From NCBI RefSeq assembly GCF_009833495.1, contig NZ_WUWG01000005.1, forward strand, positions 124,001 to 188,000: a stretch of 64,000 nucleotides of DNA. The letters are read 5' to 3'. A model generated the notes under the pieces. The model saw only the letters and a program-made list of their open reading frames with translations, had not been told where the DNA came from and made no database searches. Below are positions 44,632-52,901 of this stretch, piece by piece. The stretch is from Oceanomicrobium pacificus (GTDB lineage: Bacteria > Pseudomonadota > Alphaproteobacteria > Rhodobacterales > Rhodobacteraceae). Both the position numbers and the translations under genes were made by a program. The number at the start of each line of letters is the position of its first letter. Positions within the stretch are counted from its first letter, which is position 1.

Positions 44632-45466
44632 GGCGCTCCAGGTCTCGCTCTGCAACGAGCTTCTGGCCGATGAGGGCCTGTCGGTCGACGCGCAATGCGA
44701 GGTCGCGGCGGCGCTGGGCTACATGGGGCTGGAACTGGCGCTCGGATCTTTGGTGCCCCGCCCGCACGAGATGACGGACGCGGAGGCCGATGCGCTGCGC
44801 GCCCGGATTGAAGGTCACGGGCTGCAGGTGACGGGTTTGCACTGGCTGCTCGCGCCATACCCGGACCTGTCGATCACCGATCCCGACCGGCAGGCGGAAA
44901 CCGGCGCGGTGCTCGACCGGCTCATCACGCTGTGCGCGCGGCTTGGCGGCACGGTGCTTGTCCATGGCTCGCCCGCGCAGCGCCGTGCGGTGGACGGTGA
45001 AGATCCGGCGCGGACCCGCGACCGGCTGGCGGCATTTTTTGCCCCGCGCGCGGAACGCGCTGCGTCTGACGGCGTGACCTATTGCATCGAGCCGCTGTCG
45101 CCTGCGGAGACGGACGTCATCACGACCGTCGCAGAAGGCGCGGATCTGGTCGACGCGGTCGGCAGTCCCGCCTTCCGCACGATGATCGACACGAGTGCCG
45201 CCGGGCAGGGCGAGGACTGGCCCGTTGCCGATCTGATCCGCCAGTGGGTGCCGGACGGGCGGGTCGCCCATATTCAAGCCAATGACACGAACCGCGGGGC
45301 GCCCGGCACGGGGCAGGACCCGTTTCCAGCGATCATGGCGGCGCTCCGGGCGTCCGGCTGGTCCGCACCGGTCGCTGTCGAGCCGTTTCGCACAACCGTC
45401 TCTGCCAGCGTCACAGCCGCCATCGGCGCAGCGACGCTGCGCACCGCATGGGAGGCCGCGGCATGA
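44624..45466 (+). CDS. Sugar phosphate isomerase/epimerase-family TIM barrel (first copy)
   Basis: A 280-residue xylose-isomerase-like protein. Candidate metal and substrate residues are in HGSPAQRR, CIEPLSPAETD (about 148-158), IDTSAAGQGED, HIQANDTNRGAPGTGQD and VAVEPFRTT near the C-terminus; the Glu-Asp-His-Glu set of the family can be assembled from these. Enzymes of this fold act as sugar epimerases, inosose dehydratases, or lyases of 3-keto-glycosides. It overlaps the TetR gene by 8 bp. It is only distantly similar to the second copy at 49169, so they probably catalyse different steps. Confidence 0.82.
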   Translation: MAEALQVSLCNELLADEGLSVDAQCEVAAALGYMGLELALGSLVPRPHEMTDAEADALRARIEGHGLQVTGLHWLLAPYPDLSITDPDRQAETGAVLDRLITLCARLGGTVLVHGSPAQRRAVDGEDPARTRDRLAAFFAPRAERAASDGVTYCIEPLSPAETDVITTVAEGADLVDAVGSPAFRTMIDTSAAGQGEDWPVADLIRQWVPDGRVAHIQANDTNRGAPGTGQDPFPAIMAALRASGWSAPVAVEPFRTTVSASVTAAIGAATLRTAWEAAA

Positions 45467-46854
45467 GCGCGCCCATCTATCACATCCGTGACATTGCCCT
45501 GCACGCCCGCGATGTGACGCTTCGCCTGCCGTTCCGGTTCGGCGATACGGAAGTGCGGGCGGCGCAGGAAGCCTATCTGCGGGTGACGGTCGAGGGGCCG
45601 GAGGGCGTGCAGAAGGGCACCGCCGCGCAATTGATGGTGCCGCGCTGGTTCGACAAGCGCCCGGCGCTCGACAATGACGCGACGGTCGCGGAACTGAAGG
45701 CAACGCTTGGCAGCGTGGCGCGGCTGGCACCGGGGCGGTCGGGTACGGTAGCGCGGCTCGGCGGGGAGCTCCGCGCATCGGTGCGCGACGATCTGCCCCC
45801 CGACACGCCCGGGCTAGCGGCAGGTTTCGGTCCGGCGCTGCTCGAAGCCGCCCTGATCGACGCGGCCTGCCGTGGTGCGGACCTGCCGTTCGTGGCCGCT
45901 GCGCGCGCCGATATTTTCGGGCTGGTGGAGGCCGCGCCGGACTGGCTCGGGGCGGATGCGATGCAGGCAGCCCTTGCTGACCTGCACACCCCCGACCGGA
46001 TGATGATCCGTCACACGGTCGGCTACGGCGTGCCGCTGACGGCGGCGGATGTGACGGACCGCCCCACAGACGGTCAGCCGGTTGCATTGCAGGACGTGAT
46101 CGGGGCATGGGGCGTCCGGGCGTTCAAGATCAAGCTGAAGGGCGATCCGGAGGCCGATATCGCATGGCTCGAACGGGTCGCGGCGATCCTCGCGCCGCTC
46201 GGGCCGGGGCTGAAGATCAGCCTCGACGCGAACGAGCAATATGCGCCCGAGAGCTTTGCGGATTTCACCGCGCGACTGACGGCGGCGCCCGCGCTTGCGG
46301 GCCTGCGCGCCGATTTGCTCTTCGTCGAGCAGCCCTTCCCGCGCGAGCTGTCGCTTGTTGCTGCGCATCCTGTCAGCGCAGATGTTCCCATCGTGATCGA
46401 CGAGGCCGATGACGCGCCCGATGCGCTCTACCGCGCGCTGGCGCTCGGCTGGTCGGGCAGTTCGGTCAAGAGCTGCAAGGGCGTGTTGCGGGCGGTGCAA
46501 AACTTCGCATTGGCGCGCCGGCGTGCGGCGGAGGGGCGGCCGATCATCCTGACATCCGAGGATCTGACCTGCCAGCCGGGCCTGTCCTGGCAGCAGGACA
46601 CGCTGATGGCGGCCGCGATCGGCGCCACCCACAGCGAGCGCAACGGCCACTATTTCGCCGGCGGCATGCAGGGCGCGTCCGACGCGGAGAAGGCGGCGTT
46701 CCTCTCGCGGCACGGTGACATCTATCGCGACGGCCCGGCCGGGCCGCAGCTTCGCATCACGGACGGGCGGGTCGCGATCGGCTCGCTCGACTGCACAGGT
46801 TTCGGTGCCGCGGTCCAGCCGGACCTCGCCAGCACCCCCGAACTTGAATTCTGA
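45463..46854 (+). CDS. Enolase-superfamily enzyme with MLE-type lysines
   Basis: A 463-residue protein with the enolase-superfamily catalytic layout in the C-terminal barrel: FKIKLKG (K222/K224), metal ligands D255 (SLDANEQY), E289 (FVEQPF) and D313/E314 (VIDEADDA), and K336 (SSVKSCKG). Lysines at the ends of strands 2 and 6 define the muconate-lactonising/dipeptide-epimerase subgroup, which does 1,1-proton transfer, cycloisomerisation or dehydration. It is about 100 residues longer than most family members. The ATG overlaps the previous stop (ATGA). The substrate is unknown. Confidence 0.82.
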   Translation: MSAPIYHIRDIALHARDVTLRLPFRFGDTEVRAAQEAYLRVTVEGPEGVQKGTAAQLMVPRWFDKRPALDNDATVAELKATLGSVARLAPGRSGTVARLGGELRASVRDDLPPDTPGLAAGFGPALLEAALIDAACRGADLPFVAAARADIFGLVEAAPDWLGADAMQAALADLHTPDRMMIRHTVGYGVPLTAADVTDRPTDGQPVALQDVIGAWGVRAFKIKLKGDPEADIAWLERVAAILAPLGPGLKISLDANEQYAPESFADFTARLTAAPALAGLRADLLFVEQPFPRELSLVAAHPVSADVPIVIDEADDAPDALYRALALGWSGSSVKSCKGVLRAVQNFALARRRAAEGRPIILTSEDLTCQPGLSWQQDTLMAAAIGATHSERNGHYFAGGMQGASDAEKAAFLSRHGDIYRDGPAGPQLRITDGRVAIGSLDCTGFGAAVQPDLASTPELEF

Positions 46855-46869
46855 ACGAAAGGACAAGAC

Positions 46870-48021
46870 GTGAAACAGAGGCGAATTGGCATCATCATGC
46901 ATGGCGTCACCGGGCGCATGGGCATGAACCAGCATCTGATCCGGTCGGTGCTGGCCATCCGCGATCAGGGCGGTCTGGCGCTGAAAGACGGGTCCGTTCT
47001 GGTGCCTGATATCCAGATTGTCGGCCGCAATGCCGACCGGGTCGAGGCGCTGGCCAAGCGTCACGGGGTGGACCGCTGGACCACCGACCTCGATGCGGCG
47101 CTCGCCAATCCCGAGGACGAGATTTTCTTCGATGCGGCGTCCACCCAATTGCGTCCGGCGTTGCTGCGCAAGGCGATCGAGGCGGGCAAGCATGTCTATT
47201 GCGAGAAGCCGATCTCCGAAGGGCTGGACGAGGCGGTCGAAATCGCCCGCTTCGCCCGCGAACGCGGCGTGAAGAACGGCATTGTCCATGACAAGCTCGA
47301 CCTGCCCGGACTGGTGAAGCTGAAACGCCTGCGCGACTCGGGCTTTTTCGGCCGGATCCTCTCGGTGAAAGGCGACTTCGGCTATTGGGTCTTCGAGGGC
47401 GACTGGATGCCCGCGCAGCGGCCGAGCTGGAATTATCGCAAGGATGATGGCGGCGGGATCATCTCCGACATGCTCTGCCACTGGCGCTATGTGCTCGACA
47501 ATGTGGTGGCACCGGTCAAGTCGGTGAGCTGCACCGGCGCGGTGCATATCCCCGAACGCTGGGACGAGGCGGATGCCCCCTACAAGGCCGATGCCGACGA
47601 TGCGGCCTATGCGACCTTCGAACTGGAGGGCGGGATCATCGCCCAGATCAATTCCAGTTGGTGTACCCGCGTGCGCCGCGACGATCTGGTGACCTTCCAG
47701 GTGGACGGAACGCACGGATCGGCGGTCGCGGGCCTGCATCGCTGCTTCTCTCAGCACCGGGTCAACACGCCCAAGCCGGTCTGGAATCCCGACCAGCCGC
47801 AACAGATGAATTTCTATGACGACTGGGAAGAGGTGCCGGACAATATGGTGCTCGACAACGGGTTCAAGGTGCAGTGGGAGCAGTTCCTGCGCCATGTGGT
47901 CGAGGACGGCCCGTGGAGCTATTCGCTGGCCGAGGGCGCGAAGGGCGTGCAACTGGCCGAAGCGGGCTACCAGAGCTGGCGTGAGCGGCGCTGGGTCGAT
48001 CTGCCCGAACTGGAGGTCTGA
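46870..48021 (+). CDS. Gfo/Idh/MocA-family dehydrogenase
   Basis: A 383-residue NAD(P)-dependent sugar-type oxidoreductase. The Rossmann fold begins IGIIMHGVTGRMGMNQHLIR (about 6-25), an unusual form with His-Gly-Val-Thr-Gly-Arg-Met-Gly instead of the common GxGxxG. The catalytic lysine is K113 in CEKPIS. Conserved later segments include DDGGGIISDMLCHWRYVLDN with a His in the expected catalytic position. Such enzymes oxidise hydroxyls of sugars, inositols or glycosides. It lies between the enolase-like gene and the DUF993 gene, 15 and 3 bp away. Confidence 0.9.
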   Translation: MKQRRIGIIMHGVTGRMGMNQHLIRSVLAIRDQGGLALKDGSVLVPDIQIVGRNADRVEALAKRHGVDRWTTDLDAALANPEDEIFFDAASTQLRPALLRKAIEAGKHVYCEKPISEGLDEAVEIARFARERGVKNGIVHDKLDLPGLVKLKRLRDSGFFGRILSVKGDFGYWVFEGDWMPAQRPSWNYRKDDGGGIISDMLCHWRYVLDNVVAPVKSVSCTGAVHIPERWDEADAPYKADADDAAYATFELEGGIIAQINSSWCTRVRRDDLVTFQVDGTHGSAVAGLHRCFSQHRVNTPKPVWNPDQPQQMNFYDDWEEVPDNMVLDNGFKVQWEQFLRHVVEDGPWSYSLAEGAKGVQLAEAGYQSWRERRWVDLPELEV

Positions 48022-48024
48022 CCC

Positions 48025-49167
48025 ATGGCGCGACTGAACCTGCCCGGCGGTGCCGTCGATCTGGTGGCCGGTCCCGCACCGAAACAGGGCGTCCGCTGGA
48101 CGCGCACGGCCCTTGCCGCCGCCCATGTGGTCGCCGATCCGCTGGCCGAAGCCGATCCGTGGATCGACTGCGCGGTCGACTGGGACCGGACGCTGGCCTT
48201 CCGCACCCATCTCTGGTCGCTTGGCTTCGGCGTGGCCGAGGCGATGGACACGGCGCAGCGCGGTATGGGGCTCGACTGGCCGACCTCGCTGGAGCTGATC
48301 CAGCGTTCCACGGCGCTCGCCAAGGCGGGCGGCCATGCGATTGCCTGCGGCGCGGGCACCGACCATCTGGCGCCCGGACCGGATGTGACCGTCGATGATG
48401 TGATCGCGGCCTACGAGACCCAGTGCGAGGCGGTCGAGGCCGCGGGCGCGCCGGTCATCCTGATGGCCTCGCGCGCGCTTGCCGCCGCCGCCAAAGGGCC
48501 CGATGATTACATCCGGGTCTATGACCGCGTCCTGTCGGGACTGGCGCAGCCCGCGATCCTCCACTGGCTCGGCGACATGTTCGACCCGGCACTGGCCGGC
48601 TACTGGGGCCACGGCGACCATATGGCCGCCATGGACACGGCATTGCAGGTGATCGGCGCGAATGCCGCCAAGGTGGACGGGATCAAGGTGTCGCTCCTGT
48701 CGGCGGAGAAGGAAATCGCGATGCGCCGGCGCCTGCCGGAAGGCGTGCGCATGTATACCGGCGACGATTTCAACTATCCCGACCTTATTGCGGGCGACGA
48801 TCAGGGCTATTCCGATGCGCTGCTGGGCATATTCGACCCGATCGCCGGTCCGGCCGCGGTGGCGCTCGGCCATCTGGCGGACGGGGACATGGACGCCTAT
48901 CACGCCACCTTCGGGCCGACCGTTCCGCTGTCGCGCCACATTTTCGGGGCGCCGACCCGCTTCTACAAGACGGGAGTCGTCTTTCTGGCCTATCTGACCG
49001 GGCATCAGGACCATTTCACGATGATCGGCGGGCAGGAAAGCGCGCGCTCCACCCTGCATCTGGCGCAGATCGTGCGGCTGGCCAATGCGGCCGGGCTCTT
49101 TACCGATCCCGACCTTGCCGCGGCGCGGGCACGACCGGTCTTCGCCACCCGCGGGCTGGAGGTCTGA
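48025..49167 (+). CDS. DUF993 protein, DapA-like TIM-barrel lyase/aldolase
   Basis: A 380-residue protein of DUF993, annotated in places as a dihydrodipicolinate-synthase relative. A Schiff-base lysine candidate is K221 in VDGIKVSLLSAEKE, aligning with the GIK motif of the DapA/NanA class I aldolases, followed by MYTGDDFNYPDLIAGDDQG, the usual substrate-pocket strand. The DapA Tyr of the YNxP motif is absent where VILMASRAL occurs, so chemistry may differ from DapA. A retro-aldol cleavage in sugar catabolism is the natural inference from context. Confidence 0.83.
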   Translation: MARLNLPGGAVDLVAGPAPKQGVRWTRTALAAAHVVADPLAEADPWIDCAVDWDRTLAFRTHLWSLGFGVAEAMDTAQRGMGLDWPTSLELIQRSTALAKAGGHAIACGAGTDHLAPGPDVTVDDVIAAYETQCEAVEAAGAPVILMASRALAAAAKGPDDYIRVYDRVLSGLAQPAILHWLGDMFDPALAGYWGHGDHMAAMDTALQVIGANAAKVDGIKVSLLSAEKEIAMRRRLPEGVRMYTGDDFNYPDLIAGDDQGYSDALLGIFDPIAGPAAVALGHLADGDMDAYHATFGPTVPLSRHIFGAPTRFYKTGVVFLAYLTGHQDHFTMIGGQESARSTLHLAQIVRLANAAGLFTDPDLAAARARPVFATRGLEV

Positions 49168-49168
49168 T

Positions 49169-50002
49169 ATGGCCCTGTCACCCGTCACGCCGGACCGGAT
49201 CTCGCTCAACACAGCCACGCTGCGAGAGCAATGGTCGCTCGCGGACTGTATCGACGGCTGCCAGCGCCACGGGTTCGGCGGCATCGCGCCGTGGCGCGAC
49301 AAGTTGCAGGAGATGGGTGTCGACAGGGCCGCGCGGGCGATCCGCGCGGCGGGTCTATCGGTGTCGGGCCTCTGCCGCGGAGGCTGGTTCACCGAAGAAG
49401 GCGCGCTGACGCCTGCGGTGATCGACGACAATATCCGCGCGGTGGATGAAGCGGCCGAGATCGGCGCCGCCTGCCTCGTGATGGTGGTCGGCGGCCTGCC
49501 CAAGGGCAGCCGCGATATCGGCCTTGCCCATGGTCTGGTCGAGGAGGGGCTGGCGCGCACGCTTGAGCATGCGCGCTCGGTCGGGATGCCGGTGGCGATC
49601 GAGCCGCTGCATCCGATGTATGCGGCCGACCGGGCCTGCGTAAACACCATGCGCCACGCGCTCGATATATGCGACCGTCTGGGGCCCGGCATCGGTGTGG
49701 CCTGCGACGTCTACCATGTCTGGTGGGACCCAGATCTGGCCGAACAGATCGAGCGGACCGGCACCGAGCGGATGCTGGCCTTCCATGTCTGCGACTGGCT
49801 GGTGCCGACGCGCGACATGCTGACCGATCGCGGCATGATGGGCGACGGGGTGATCGACATTCCCGCCATCCGCGCGCAGGTCGAAAGCGTCGGCTTCTCC
49901 GGCCTGACGGAGGTAGAGATCTTCTCCGCCCTCGACTGGTGGAAACGGGATCCGGATGAGGTGATGCAGATCATCATCGAACGCTGCGCCAAGGTCGTCT
50001 GA
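49169..50002 (+). CDS. Sugar phosphate isomerase/epimerase-family TIM barrel (second copy)
   Basis: A 277-residue xylose-isomerase-like enzyme. Conserved Glu/Asp/His positions are visible: IEPLHPMYAADRA (about 149-161), ACDVYHVWWDPDL (about 183-195), AFHVCDW and GLTEVEIFSA near the end. This matches the typical Glu-Asp-His-Glu metal site better than the first copy does. It ends the nine-gene operon; the start at 49169 is 1 bp after the DUF993 stop. It is convergent with the LysR gene 4 bp away. Confidence 0.87.
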   Translation: MALSPVTPDRISLNTATLREQWSLADCIDGCQRHGFGGIAPWRDKLQEMGVDRAARAIRAAGLSVSGLCRGGWFTEEGALTPAVIDDNIRAVDEAAEIGAACLVMVVGGLPKGSRDIGLAHGLVEEGLARTLEHARSVGMPVAIEPLHPMYAADRACVNTMRHALDICDRLGPGIGVACDVYHVWWDPDLAEQIERTGTERMLAFHVCDWLVPTRDMLTDRGMMGDGVIDIPAIRAQVESVGFSGLTEVEIFSALDWWKRDPDEVMQIIIERCAKVV

Positions 50003-50005
50003 AGA

Positions 50006-50905
50006 TCAGCCCGGCTGTGCGATCCCCCGCGGACCCTGCGGGGCTTTCACCTTGCCTGCGAGCAGGTCCTGCAAGGGCGCGAACCGGTCGATCATGTGGC
50101 GGCGGAAGACCCGGACGCGCTGGGTGCGCGCCAGTTCCGGATGGTAGAGCAGCCAGAGGTCGAGATCATGCCGCCGGTCGGGCGCTGACAGGCGTTCGAG
50201 CAGCGGATCGGCATCGCCCATGAAACAGGGCAGGTGGGCCATGCCCGCGCCTTCGCGCAGGGCAGCCAGCGTCAGGAGCGTGTCGTTGACGAAGAACCGG
50301 TGATCCCCGTCGGGACAGTTTTCCCGCAGCCACCCGACATGCAGGTCGCAACAGGACACGCCGAGCCACGGCGGCGGCGCATCCAGCCCGCCCGCCCGCC
50401 CGCGCTTGCCATAGACGGCTGACGCGACCGTGCCGAGCCGCGCACCGATCAACGTCTCGCGCGGGGTGTTGGTCAGGCGGATCGCCACGTCGGCCTCTCG
50501 GTTGGCAAGGCTGACAAAATCGTTCGACACATCGACATGGAGCGTGATGCCGGGATGCGCGTCGGAAAAACCGGTGAGCATCGGCATCAGGATCGTGGCG
50601 GCCAGATTGCTGACGGTGGACAGCCGGAGCGTGCCTGTTTCCTCGCTGTCGAGCCCGCCGAGGCGGCTCTCGTAGCCAAGGATCTCGCTCTCCATCCGCT
50701 CGGCGGAGAAGCGCAATTCCTCCCCGGCCTCGCTGAGCGCGAAGCGCCCGTGGCTGCGGTCGAGCAGGGTGGTGCCGAGCCGCTCCTCCATCTGGCGGAT
50801 CCGGCGGGAAACGGTGGAATGCTGGACGCCCAGCCGCCGTGCCGCGCCGCTGATCGACGCGGCCCGCGCCACGGCAAGAAAGATGCGGATATCGTCCCAG
50901 TCCAT
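50006..50905 (-). CDS. LysR-family transcriptional regulator
   Basis: A 299-residue LysR-type activator/repressor. The winged helix-turn-helix is MDWDDIRIFLAVARAASISGAARRLGVQHSTVSRRIRQMEERLGTTLL (1-48, read in parts), followed by a periplasmic-binding-like effector domain (LRLSTVSNLAATILMPMLTGF onward). The start at 50905 has GGAGG upstream. It is divergent from the nitrilase gene, the usual sign that LysR controls that neighbour, and convergent with the catabolic operon, which has its own TetR regulator. Confidence 0.92.
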   Translation of the reverse strand: MDWDDIRIFLAVARAASISGAARRLGVQHSTVSRRIRQMEERLGTTLLDRSHGRFALSEAGEELRFSAERMESEILGYESRLGGLDSEETGTLRLSTVSNLAATILMPMLTGFSDAHPGITLHVDVSNDFVSLANREADVAIRLTNTPRETLIGARLGTVASAVYGKRGRAGGLDAPPPWLGVSCCDLHVGWLRENCPDGDHRFFVNDTLLTLAALREGAGMAHLPCFMGDADPLLERLSAPDRRHDLDLWLLYHPELARTQRVRVFRRHMIDRFAPLQDLLAGKVKAPQGPRGIAQPG

Positions 50906-50990
50906 GCCTGACCTCCACCGGTCCGCAGCGCGTCCGGACCGTGATGGTGGCTTGGCGATTTCTGCACAGCCAGTGTCGATCCGTCGCGAA

Positions 50991-51020
50991 TTGACCGGAG
51001 CATGCATGAAAGCGCAATAT
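50991..51020 (+). promoter_or_regulatory. Candidate promoter of the nitrilase gene
   Basis: TTGACC (50991-50996) and CAATAT (51015-51020) are 18 nt apart in the LysR-nitrilase intergenic region. The spacing is slightly long, as is common for LysR-activated promoters. Confidence 0.4.
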
Positions 51021-51148
51021 TTATCAAGGTCTTAACCCTTGTCCCGAACGGCAGCATGGGTGTGCTGTCCAGCCTGCGGAGACGGATCGCCGGCTCTGGC
51101 CGGATCTCCGCAGGCGCCCATCGGAGGCAGGAACGCATGGAGGATGTC

Positions 51149-52090
51149 ATGACCAAAGTTGCCGTGGTGCAGGAACCGCCCGTCTATCTCGACCTGCCGA
51201 AATCGCTCGAACGGGCGGCCGACCTGATCGGCCGCGCAGCCGCGGATGGCGCTGGGCTCGTGGTGTTTCCCGAAGCCTGGCTGCCGGGCTACCCGACCTT
51301 TGTCTGGCGGCTGAAGCCCGGCGCGGAAATGGGCGTCACCGACACGCTCTACGCCCGGCTTCTGGCCAATTCGGTGGATGCAGGTGCCGGCGGGCTTGGC
51401 CCGGTCTGCGCGGCGGCAAAGGAGCATGGCACGGTTGTCGTGATCGGCTTTCAGGAGGTGGACGGCAGCGCCAGCGGGTCCACGATCTTCAACAGTTGCG
51501 CCACGATCGACGGCGACGGGCAGGTCCTGAACATCCACCGCAAGCTGATGCCGACCAACCCGGAGCGGATGGTCTGGGGCTTTGGCGACGGGGCCGGCCT
51601 GCGGGTGGTGGAGACGGGCGTCGGGCGGATCGGCGCGCTGATTTGCTGGGAAAGCTACATGCCGCTCGCCCGTGCAGCGCTCTACGCCCAGAATATGGAC
51701 ATTTACTGTGCCCCGACATGGGACAGCGGCGAGACTTGGCTGGCCAGCATGCAGCATATCGCGCGCGAGGGCGGGTGCTGGGTGATCGGATGCGCCACGG
51801 CGCTGGAAGCGCGCGACGTGCCGGAGGATGTGCCGCATCGCGACCGGATTTTCCCCGATGCCGACGAGTGGATCAATCCCGGCGACGCGGTGATCTACAA
51901 GCCGTTCGGTGGCGTTCTGGCCGGACCGATGCACGCCACCAAGGGTCTGCTCACGGCCGAGATCGACGCGGCCGAGGCCGCCGCCGCCCGGCGCAAGTTC
52001 GACGCGACCGGCCATTATGCGCGGCCGGATGTCCTGCACCTGACCGTCAATCGCGACCGTCAGCGGGCCGTGTCTTTCGCAGACGACTAA
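51149..52090 (+). CDS. Nitrilase-family carbon-nitrogen hydrolase
   Basis: A 313-residue member of the nitrilase superfamily, branch 1 (nitrilase/cyanide hydratase-like). The catalytic triad is Glu in LVVFPEAWLPGYP (about 43), Lys in NIHRKLMPTNPER (about 131) and Cys in GALICWESYMPLAR (about 165). The CWESYMPL context and WCAP-type residues (YCAPTWDSGETW) suit true nitrilases, which turn nitriles into acids and ammonia. ATGs at 51137 and 51149 both have GGAGG-type sites. A LysR gene is divergent; the substrate is unknown. Confidence 0.92.
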   Translation: MTKVAVVQEPPVYLDLPKSLERAADLIGRAAADGAGLVVFPEAWLPGYPTFVWRLKPGAEMGVTDTLYARLLANSVDAGAGGLGPVCAAAKEHGTVVVIGFQEVDGSASGSTIFNSCATIDGDGQVLNIHRKLMPTNPERMVWGFGDGAGLRVVETGVGRIGALICWESYMPLARAALYAQNMDIYCAPTWDSGETWLASMQHIAREGGCWVIGCATALEARDVPEDVPHRDRIFPDADEWINPGDAVIYKPFGGVLAGPMHATKGLLTAEIDAAEAAAARRKFDATGHYARPDVLHLTVNRDRQRAVSFADD

Positions 52091-52181
52091 TATTTCTAGG
52101 AAAATTTGGGGCAAGGGCGTAATATCAGCGGGCATGTTCCAGATGCCCGGATCCCGTTTATTGGACAAAGGGGATGATCTG

Positions 52182-52901
52182 ATGACGCCTTCAATTTGGA
52201 CGATCCGACGCGCGGACTTCAGTGCCGCCGTTCTGGCTTTGATGTGCGCCGCGATTTTCTTGCCGACCGGCGCGTGGGCCGACAAGGCGGTGGAGCCTGT
52301 CGAACTGTCGGACATTCGCGGGATGAGATATTGCGAATTTCTGCTGATCTACGACGACCGCGTCGAGATCTACAACACATCTGCCTCCGACGGGTGCCCG
52401 GCGGACAAGTGGGACGCGCTCGATGTCGATGCGCTCGCGGCGGAAAATGGTGCGGTCAAGGCGCAGCTGAACGGCCCGAAATTCTGGGCAGTGGACGCGC
52501 AAAACATTTCCCTGGGCGAAACGAAGAGCTTCGGCGGGATCGACGCGCGCTATGGCGCGACCCTGCCGCTCAGCGCGGTGGGCTCGGGCGAAGGCGCCGA
52601 TCCCTACACGCCCTTCACTAGCGCCAAGGACCAGACCTTCTTCGTCGAGGCGGGGCAGCCCGTCTACCAGCTGACGGATGCGGAGGGGCAGACCTACCTC
52701 CTCAATGCCTATGGCGGGCAGGTGACGGACGGTGATCCGTCCAACCTTGTGGACCAGCTGCAACCGCCGGAGGGATGGCGCTTTGACATCGTGACGCTGG
52801 ATGCGCCGCTGACCGTCGAAGGGTCGAGCGACACGCCGGTCCATATGGTGGGTGACGATCTGCGCCAGTATTACACCCGCTACGAGGCTGGCGGTCAGTG
52901 A
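52182..52901 (+). CDS. Secreted protein of unknown function, coupled to a porin gene
   Basis: A 239-residue exported protein. A signal peptide runs from about 10 to 31 (AAVLALMCAAIFLPTGAWAD). The mature part is acidic and beta-rich (RGMRYCEFLLIYDDRVEIYNTSASDGCPADKW has two cysteines that could pair). No family is recognised. It starts at 52182 with AAGGGG 9 nt upstream. Its TGA overlaps the GTG start of the porin gene (GTGA), so the two are translationally coupled and likely act together at the cell envelope. Confidence 0.72.
   Translation: MTPSIWTIRRADFSAAVLALMCAAIFLPTGAWADKAVEPVELSDIRGMRYCEFLLIYDDRVEIYNTSASDGCPADKWDALDVDALAAENGAVKAQLNGPKFWAVDAQNISLGETKSFGGIDARYGATLPLSAVGSGEGADPYTPFTSAKDQTFFVEAGQPVYQLTDAEGQTYLLNAYGGQVTDGDPSNLVDQLQPPEGWRFDIVTLDAPLTVEGSSDTPVHMVGDDLRQYYTRYEAGGQ

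Noticed and set aside
45814-49692. A nearly 1300-codon open frame antisense to the catabolic operon
   Set aside because: High third-position GC on the coding strand suppresses stops on the reverse strand; the translation shows no domain and overlaps four genes with clear motifs.
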